DNA from: Deltaproteobacteria bacterium
GTDB taxonomy: Bacteria > Myxococcota_A > UBA796 > UBA2385
Assembly: GCA_016845285.1 (NCBI GenBank)
Contig: JAERSX010000574.1
Location: forward strand, 1-5,407
DNA length: 5,407 nucleotides
Reading direction: 5' to 3'
The translations under genes were made by a program, and so were the position numbers. The first letter of the stretch is position 1. Each line of letters starts with the position of its first letter. Below are positions 1 to 5,407 of the stretch, piece by piece. Below the pieces are notes generated by a model. It worked only from the letters and a program-made list of their open reading frames with translations. It ran no database searches and had not been told where the DNA came from.

Positions 1-1
1 C

Positions 2-3000
2 CTCAGCGGCGGCACCCTCACCGTGCCGACAGACACCCTGGCAGAGGTGGCCCTTGAGCTCGGCACCCCCGCCGAGCCAGATCAGCCCGAGCCCGTGGTG
101 GTGAGGCCGCTAGCCCACACCCGTGTCTACATGGACTACGACAAGACCGATGTCATCGGGCAGCGGGACATGCATCCCGAGCTCGCCGACCCGGTCTCGG
201 GAGACTGGGATCCTTGGGGCGGCGCCCCCCACCATCCGCCCATCGTGGGCGGTGTGGCCTCGCCGAGCAATGCCGCCGACAGCCGCACGGCCTTCGCTGA
301 TCCGGCCTTCGCCACCTGGGCCAACGGCCTCGTCACCGACAACCCCACCGTCGAGTTCATCGTCATCGGCCACTGCTGTGACATCGGCTCGGAGTCCTAC
401 AACCAGACCCTCGGCACCAAGCGCGCCAAGGCTGGTCGGGACCTGCTCATCGCCGCCGGCGTGGACGCCGCCAAGGTGGTTGCTCGGGGCGAGAACGTCG
501 CGACCACCACCCCGTTGAGCACGCCTCTTCCGGTAGATCCCTCTGGCTTCAGCGTGGCAGGCCGCACGCTGGCGGACCGCACAGCCCAGCGCTGGAGGAT
601 CAAGCACCACCATTATGTGGGCGGCCTCGGCGGCTCCAAGCCGTCGGGCTGGGGAAGCACACGCAACATCCCCGAGCGCATCGAGTCCCGCTGCGTGGAC
701 ATCTACGCCGTGCTCCCCGCAAACCCCGTGGGCGGCAGCGCCACCAACGACCAGACCGAGGACCCGGCCCGGCGGCGCGCCCTGGTGCCGGGAGACGACC
801 ACTCCGTCTCCACCAGCATCGAGCCCGCCGAGAACAACCTGGCGTACCGCTTTGAGATTCGCGCCAAGTGGGACAGCCCCACCTGGGTCGATTCCCGCGA
901 CAGCATCCCCGTGCTCGTCCAGCTCACCTTCGACTGGACCAACGCTCCCCAGGCCCTGCCTGTCACGGGTAGCGGTGGTGTCACCTCGGGCGACATCCAA
1001 CCCGTGAACCCCACCACCTCGGCGGTCCCAGACAACTACCGGGTGATCGCACGCTTTACCTTCGACCCGCGCTCAGGCGAGGCCATCTTCGGGCTTGCCC
1101 TCGACAGCCCGGGCGACGCCAACGGCTTGGTGAGCTTCCAGGGCACCAACGACGCCGTGCAGATCTTCGCCACCGCCCTGGCCCTCGGCCCGGCGCTCAT
1201 GGGCGGGGTCACCTCGGTGGACGCCGAGACCGCGGCCGTGCGGCTCACCGCTCTGCTCGCAGCCTGCGTGGCGGCCAGCGTCTTCGACGTGGTCAAGGAG
1301 GGCAAGGTCGTCCTCCACCGCATCGAGATCGAGCACCTCCAGCGCGACCTGGGCAACTTCGGCGGCTCCCGCACCCGCGTGCTCTTCGACTACGTGGTCG
1401 AGCTGCACTGCGAGTCGGCGCTCTTCGGCGTCGAGACCGACAAGCCCTTCAAGATCCGGTACAAGAACGTCGGCCTCGAGTTCGACGACTCCAAGACCGG
1501 CCTCGAGAAGCTGAACCTCGTCTACGAAGAGGCCAGCTTCGAGATCGAGGACGCTGGAAAGTGGAAGATCAACGGCTGGCTGGGCAAGCTCCTCGGCGTC
1601 ACAGCCGTGCGCATCGGCACCGGCTCGGTCTGGTTCGAGATCGACCTTGAGCTGGCCCTCGACCTCGGCGTTGTCGAGGTGAGCAGCGCCACCATCCGCA
1701 TCAAGATCGACGGCGGCAACGTCACCGTGGACCTTCGTGGGCTGGCGGCCAAGATCGACATCCCCGGCACGGTGAAGGGCTCGGGCGCCCTGCAGGTGGG
1801 CGACGGCGGCGACGTGAGCGCCTCTCTCGACATCACCATCATCCCAGCTGAGATCCGCGCCTACGCCGGCCTGGTCATGAAGGACGGCATGACCCACCTC
1901 GAGGCGGGCGTGCGCTTCGCCACGGCCATCCCCCTGGCCAGCACGGGCTTCGGCATCTACGGCTTCATGGGCCGCTTCGTCAGCAACGGCACTCGCAACC
2001 TAGACGGTCTCAGCGTGACCGACCCCGTCCAACGGGAGCTCGCCTGGTACGCCCTGCCCATCCCCAGCAAGTACGTGCCCAAGCAAGGGCAGTACGCCAT
2101 CGGTCTGGGGGCCGTGGTCGGCACCATGCCGGACGGGGGCTTCACCTTCAACGCCGAAGGCATGCTGGCCATCGAGTTCCCCGACCCCTCGGTGGTCTTC
2201 ACCATCGACGCCACTCTGCTCGACACGGCCAGCTCTGGTGCCTCCGAAGAGTACGACGACATCGGCACCGACTACTCCCTCAGCCTGCTCGGCATCATCA
2301 GCATCGCCAGCGCCGGCCTGGGCATCGGCATCCGCGGGCGATTCGAGATCCCCCGCGTGCTCATCGCCGAGATCCCCATCTCGGCCTGGTTCCCCTTCCA
2401 GAGCAGCAGCGCCGACGGCTACCTGCGGGTGGGCTCCGACGATGCCGGCACCCCCAAGCGCGAGGGAGGCCCCGTCAAGGTGACCGTGCTGCCCGGCATC
2501 CTCGATCTGAAGGCGTGGACCTTCTTCATGATCGAGGAGAAGATCATGCTGGACCTGGGTGGTCAGACCGACCCGGTCTGGGACTTCTACGGCTTCAGCA
2601 TCGGCATGGGCTCGGGCTTCAGCTTCAAGTGGGGCGGCTCGGCCATCTACGTGGAGATCTCCGCATCCTTCCTGGCCGGGCTCGGCACGCGGCCCTTCCA
2701 GCTCACCGCCGGTGTCTTCGTCAAGGGTGAGATCTGGCTGCTGATCGTGGGCCTCGGTATCTCCGCCGAGCTGGTGCTCAGCATCACCAAGGACGACTGG
2801 GTCCTCAAGGGCGAGATCTGCGGCAAGGTCAGCTTCTTCTTCTTCACCGTGAAGGGCTGCGTCGACTTCACCATCGGCAACACCCCCCAGATCCCCGATC
2901 CACCGGAGGAGCCCCTGGTCACCGGCGTGAGCCTGGTCGACAAGTTCGCCCGCAAGGTGGGCGAGGCCGTGGAGCTGGGGCAGGCCATCTCCGCTGCGGA

Positions 3001-5407
3001 CTGGGCCTGGCCTGACACCACCATCGTCATCCACTTCGCCCATGGCGTGAAGGTGCAGCTCTCCGCCGACAGCGTACAGCCTTCCACCACCAACGGCTGG
3101 GGTGCCGACTGGTCGGGCACCTCCAAGGTCAAGTACCTCTACCGCCTACGCAGGGTCCGCATCCTCGACAACAACGGCCACCCATTCACCCTGCTCGACA
3201 GCGACGGTGTCGCCCAAGACGCCAAGAACTGGCCCAGCGAAGGGTGGAGGCCGGCGTACCGCAACGCCCTGCCAGAGTCCGACGAGCCGCCAGGTGGCGA
3301 GCACGAGGGCTGGGACCTGGGCGTGCTCAAGTGGGATCCAGCACCCTGGCCCCGCAACCTGCCCAAGGGCGGTGAGGGCCTGAGCAGCGACCCCGCCGAG
3401 GTGGTCTCCCGCGCCTGCGACGAGGCCCCGGTCATCCGCAGCCACTGCGTCTTCGGCGAATGGGGGCAGCGCCTCGACCCAGAGCGCGTCATGCTCCACG
3501 GGCCGGGCAACAACTCCATGCCCTTCCCGAGTCACTTCACCCTGCGCGGGCTGGAGGGCATCGGCACCATCGGCGCCGTGTTCATCAGCCAGCTCGCGGC
3601 CCTCTACGGACTGCCCTTCGTTCCTGGCGCCAAGGCCGGCCTGCCCGCACCCTGGACGCATCCTGGGCACAGCCCCGACCTGGTGGAGGTCTGGCGCCTG
3701 CCCTACCTCGTGTACCAGGGCAAGGTGGGCCTGAGCCTCGGCATCCACGGCACCTTCGACCCACCCATCATCGAAAAGGCCAGCCTGACACTGGCCATCT
3801 GCCTCGACCTGCCGCGGGCCACGGGCGAGCAGGAGCTCTGCGTCACTTTCGAGAGGCTCCCTCCCGATCGGGACCTGCAGCAGAGCATCACCGTGGACGA
3901 CGTGGTCTTCACGGACCGGGGCGCCCACCTCGAGACCCGCGACCAGATGCCCTTCGGCAGCCCGGACGGGGTCAGCGAGCTGCTCTTCAGCAGCAAGGGC
4001 CTGCAAGCCGAACTGCCCGAGCCCGCCACCAAGGTGGTGGTTTACGCCGGCTACACCAACTCCCGCACACCCCTCCGGGTCTACGGTCTCGACGCCAGCG
4101 GGGCCGTCATCGCCGAGTCCGCGGGCAACATCCAGGCCAGCAACACGACCATCATCTACACCCTCGAGGCCGAGGGTATCGAGACGGTCATGGTCTGGGG
4201 CGGCAATGGCACCGGTCTGCTGCAGAAGCTCTGCTACACGGTGGAGCGCGAGATCGACGGCCGTGCCTGGGCCAAGCGCATCTTCGCCTGGATGCTGAAG
4301 GGCATGAACGACCGCATCCTGGCGCCTACGGTCCAGGGTCGGCGCGAGGACGGCAAGTGGATCCACTGGATCCCGAGCTACCTCGACATGGACTTCGGCG
4401 AGGTACAGGCATGCCTCTTCCTCCGCTACGAGCCGAAAGACCCGACTACCTGGGAGGAGGTCCGGGTGCTGCCCTGGCCCTTCATGAAGGTGGGCATCGT
4501 GAGCGCCTGCGGCATCAGCCTGGTGGGCTGGAAGGCCGCCGAGGAGGCCGAGGACACCCGCGAGGATCTCCAGGACGCCATCAACGACACCGTGAACGGT
4601 GACCAGGACGACCGGGCCATGCTGCTCGAGGCCAACCGGACCTACCGGGTGGAGATCGAGTACGACTGGGCCTTCTGGAAGCACAGCGACCAGTTCCCCA
4701 ACCCGCCGCCCGCCAGCAACTACGCGTGGGCCGACGGTGCCGGTACGACGGTCGAGCCCGGCAAGCTGCAGACCTACACCTTCAAGACCGCGCCGGGCGG
4801 CGCCATTCCCGACACGGAGCTACTCACCTTCGACCACCAGCAGAGCTTCGAACCCCGCGGCCTCGTGCGCTACCTGCACGGCTTCGACCCCGACGGCCTG
4901 CGTCCCTTCCACTTCCTGGACGACACGCTCTGGGTGCACTTTGACGTTGAGTGGGTGGTCACCCTGCTCGATCGCTACGGCTTCGACCTCAACCTCAGGA
5001 TCGTACGCACGGATCCGCCCGCCCCGCCGCCAGGCACGGACCTCAGCACCTTCGCAGTCACCCTCGAAGCGCCCATCCTGAGCACCACTTGGCAATCCCT
5101 GCCCCTGCACATGCAGAACCTGGCGGACATTCGGCTGAGCCAGGCCCTGCTACAGGCGCCTTGCCTCGACGGGCCCATGCCCAATGGCGCCAGCGCCGGG
5201 GTGCAGGTCGAGCTGGACCCACGAGCCGAGTACGACTTCATCGTGGAGGCCGTCGATCAGCTCGACAGCAGCGTGGTGAAGCCCATCAGTCGGAGTCACT
5301 TCAAGACCAGCCGATACCGCAACGCCATCCAGCTGGTGGAAGCCACGGGCTTCACGGTGACAAAGGTCGGCTCCATCCCCCTCATCGCGAAGGACCCCAA
5401 CGTCCTC
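2..5407 (+). CDS. Giant multidomain protein, internal fragment (partial at both ends)
   Basis: Frame 2 is open for all 1,802 codons. Composition is protein-like throughout: mixed hydrophobic, charged and aromatic residues, with strong G/C preference at third positions. No start can be chosen. The in-frame GTG run at 95-103 and ATG at 131 have no clear ribosome binding site, and the frame is already coding-like to the left edge. Order of parts: Pro/Glu linker (residues 1-39), OmpA-like domain (about 40-201), mixed region with a hydrophobic stretch (388-431), long beta-rich region (about 545-961), Pro linker (962-971), Trp/Pro-rich region (1000-1279), beta-sandwich-like module (1280-1412), acidic helix (1511-1537) and two FN3-like modules (from 1542 and from 1734). 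I recognise no enzyme motif and see no membrane barrel or convincing transmembrane helix. The exact family is not identified. The beta-rich part recalls DUF6603-type giant bacterial proteins, which is memory, not a search result. A structural or scaffold role is inference. Coding status is nearly certain; function is unknown. Confidence 0.95.
119..604 (+). other. Divergent OmpA-like domain within the giant CDS
   Basis: Residues about 40-201. The first strand, VYMDYDKTDV (residues 42-51), matches the usual Y-F-D-F-D-K-S opening of OmpA C-terminal-like domains. The core follows at residues 121-142: a hydrophobic strand, then GHCCDIGSESYN, then N134-x2-L137-x3-R141-A142, then a helix ending LLIAAGVDAAKV and the R-G-E turn at 162-164. 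This is the family order strand, GHTDxxG loop, NxxLSxxRA helix, G(V)xxxxxxxxG. A likely last strand is GRTLADRTAQRWRI (187-200), the counterpart of the usual GRxxNRRVEI. In the family this fold binds the diaminopimelate of peptidoglycan through an Asp in the GHTD loop and the Arg of the RA motif. Here the Arg is kept (R141), but the aligned Asp position is Cys126, with Asp127 one residue later. The spacing from first to second strand is about 35 residues longer than usual and includes a His/Pro segment. Peptidoglycan binding is therefore uncertain. Confidence 0.72.
1163..1294 (+). other. Hydrophobic Ala/Leu-rich segment of the giant CDS
   Basis: Residues 388-431. Two hydrophobic, alanine-rich stretches (about 388-403 and 411-431) are separated by a short charged turn containing D407 and E409. 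The second carries R414 and one Cys (C422) and ends in a V-F-D-V-V run. The first is interrupted by Gly-Pro. Length and charge placement suit buried or amphipathic helices of a soluble domain better than membrane spans. The segment comes just before the region where amphipathic beta strands begin to dominate. No family is recognised. Confidence 0.4.
1634..2884 (+). other. Long beta-rich region, DUF6603-like by appearance
   Basis: Residues about 545-961. The sequence is a run of short alternating polar/hydrophobic strands separated by Gly, Asp-Gly or Pro turns, as in TIRIKIDGGNVTVDLRGL near residues 564-581. Landmarks in order: G654-F-M-G-R-F (654-659); a P-x-Q-G-Q-Y-x-I-G-L-G-A block running into V-G-T-M-P-D-G-G-F (693-714); E-F-P-D-P (725-729); Y-L-R-V-G-S-D (807-813); F-F-M-I-E (841-845); and four consecutive Phe in a strand (945-948) flanked by C940 and C953. 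This layout, including the G-T-x-P-D-G-G-F turn and the late Y-L-x-x-G-x-D motif, recalls what I remember of DUF6603 and similar giant bacterial proteins. That is recollection without a profile search. The strand pattern could form a beta-solenoid, a groove or stacked sheets. It ends cleanly at a Pro-rich linker (962-971). No catalytic residues are evident. Confidence 0.5.
2999..3838 (+). other. Trp/Pro-rich region of unassigned fold
   Basis: Residues about 1000-1279, after the Pro linker. It opens with WAWPDTTIVIHFAHG (1001-1015), followed by a W-S-G-T-S-x-V-x-Y-x-Y strand pattern (1037-1047). This is typical of extracellular-style or tail-protein beta modules rather than of an enzyme I can name. 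The middle has many Trp and Pro residues in a loop-like acidic stretch, with two Cys (in R-A-C-D-E and S-H-C-V-F-G). Then comes a hydrophobic I-S-Q-L-A-A-L-Y-G-L-P-F-V-P-G segment near 1195-1209, and strands leading directly into the next module. I do not recognise the family. Confidence 0.4.
3839..4237 (+). other. Beta-sandwich (jelly-roll-like) module
   Basis: Residues 1280-1412, about 133 residues, bounded by C1280-V-T-F-E and L1410-C-Y. Between these lie a V-F-T-D-R-G strand, an L-L-F-S-S-K-G-L turn, an L-P-E-P-x2-K-V-V-V-Y strand, a V-Y-G-L-D-A-S-G-A-V hairpin, and a final I-E-T-V-M-V-W-G-G-N-G-T-G-L-L strand and turn (about 1393-1407). The order (C-V-x-F opening, L-P-x-P-x-x-x-V, D-x-x-G hairpin, G-I/E-x-V-x-x-x-G-G near the end) is the layout of small carbohydrate-binding-like beta sandwiches fused into large bacterial surface or secreted proteins. 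The fold is inferred from strand order. Ligand binding is not shown, and the Cys at each end could pair if the protein is in an oxidising place. Confidence 0.5.
4532..4612 (+). other. Acidic helical linker
   Basis: Residues 1511-1537. Eleven of 27 residues are Asp or Glu against two basic residues, with alanines spaced as in a helix. It follows the strand M-K-V-G-I-V-S-A-C-G-I-S and leads straight into the first Tyr-containing strand module. It is most simply a charged helix between two beta domains. No calcium-loop pattern such as DxDxDG is present. Confidence 0.45.
4625..4792 (+). other. FN3-like module, first copy
   Basis: Residues 1542-1597. The signature is L-E-A-N-R-T-Y-R-V-E-I-E (1542-1553), a long loop with W and a P-N-P-P-P run, then T-Y-T-F-K-T (1591-1596). 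An L-x-x-x-x-x-Y strand followed by a closing F-x-T strand is the usual look of the last strands of fibronectin-III-like domains. Full domain limits cannot be set by eye. Beyond it, residues 1621-1660 (L-V-R-Y-L-H-G-F-D-P through R-Y-G-F-D-L) form another beta/aromatic segment of unknown fold. A Pro-rich stretch (P-P-A-P-P-P, near 1671) then separates it from the second copy. Confidence 0.42.
5201..5320 (+). other. FN3-like module, second copy
   Basis: Residues 1734-1773. V-Q-V-E-L-D-P-R-A-E-Y-D-F-I-V (1734-1748) is followed by S-R-S-H-F-K-T-S-R-Y (1763-1772). This repeats the L-x-x-x-x-x-Y and F-K-T spacing logic of the first copy with a much shorter loop, and it has little identity to that copy at the DNA level. 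The reading frame continues beyond this module to the window edge, so more domains lie downstream. Confidence 0.42.

Noticed and set aside
131..133. In-frame ATG as the true start of the CDS
   Set aside because: It falls inside the first strand of the OmpA-like domain (M44 of Y-M-D-Y-D), has no clear Shine-Dalgarno sequence upstream, and the frame is coding-like back to base 2.
608..613. His-rich metal site (H202-H204)
   Set aside because: Three His in a row alone are not a motif, and no partner ligand pattern is visible nearby.
110..1000. 296-codon open frame on the - strand
   Set aside because: Antisense to the OmpA-like region, which has clear family motifs in the + frame; both being real is very unlikely.
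1163..1294. Transmembrane helix pair
   Set aside because: The first stretch is broken by Gly-Pro and the second contains Arg414 and is short of a clean 20-residue apolar run; buried helices are simpler.
1073..1897. 274-codon open frame on the - strand
   Set aside because: Antisense shadow with skewed Asp/Val/His/Ala composition and no ribosome binding site or motif that I can see.
2000..3043. 347-codon open frame on the - strand
   Set aside because: Same antisense shadow pattern, with Gly/Asp/Ala/Glu/His-rich low-complexity composition and no recognisable motif.
3460..4602. 380-codon open frame on the + strand in another frame
   Set aside because: Its product is dominated by Arg, Gly, Pro, His and Ala, typical of an out-of-frame reading of GC-rich DNA, and it overlaps the well-supported frame throughout.
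3146..4684. 512-codon open frame on the - strand
   Set aside because: It lies entirely antisense to the coding frame. Its product is a monotonous Val/Leu/Gly/Ala/Asp/His mix with no domain, as expected when G/C-rich third positions suppress stops on the opposite strand.
4599..5081. 160-codon Ser/Thr/Pro-rich frame on the + strand
   Set aside because: Low-complexity out-of-frame product overlapping the main frame; no domain.
2..5407. Promoters, terminators, RNA genes, CRISPR or insertion-sequence ends
   Set aside because: The window is coding throughout. I saw no hairpin followed by a T-run, no tRNA-like cloverleaf, no regularly spaced direct repeats and no terminal inverted repeats.

Overview
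The window holds one reading frame and nothing else that I can support. Frame 2 on the + strand is open from base 2 to base 5407: 1,802 codons with no stop, running off both ends. It is an internal piece of a very large protein whose start and stop codons lie outside the window. Nearly every third codon position is G or C, leucine is written almost entirely as CTC/CTG, and I saw no in-frame TTA. This points to a high-GC bacterium. The sequence alone does not settle the phylum; Myxococcota, Actinomycetota or a high-GC uncultured lineage would all fit.

Layout by residue number within the window (residue n starts at base 2+3(n-1)). Residues 1-39 are a Pro/Glu-rich linker. Residues about 40-201 look like a divergent OmpA-like (peptidoglycan-binding type) domain with an unusual active-site loop and an insertion. 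Residues about 202-340 are an unassigned mixed region, and about 340-545 an unassigned region with a hydrophobic helical stretch. Residues about 545-961 are a long beta-rich region of glycine-punctuated amphipathic strands, closed by a proline linker (962-971). Residues about 1000-1279 are unassigned and Trp/Pro-rich. Residues 1280-1412 look like one beta-sandwich (jelly-roll-like) module. An acidic helical segment follows (1511-1537), then two modules built on a Leu...Tyr...Phe-x-Thr pattern resembling fibronectin-III-like strands (1542-1597 and 1734-1773). The frame is still open at the right edge.

Overall this is a giant, modular, mostly beta-structured protein with a wall- or scaffold-binding type domain near the visible N-terminal side. 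From memory only, the middle region resembles large uncharacterised bacterial proteins annotated with domains such as DUF6603, some of which I associate with phage-tail-like contractile injection loci. No neighbouring gene is visible to test that, so no function is assigned. No RNA gene, mobile element, CRISPR array, promoter or terminator is supported, and the many long frames on the other strand are GC-rich shadows of this gene.
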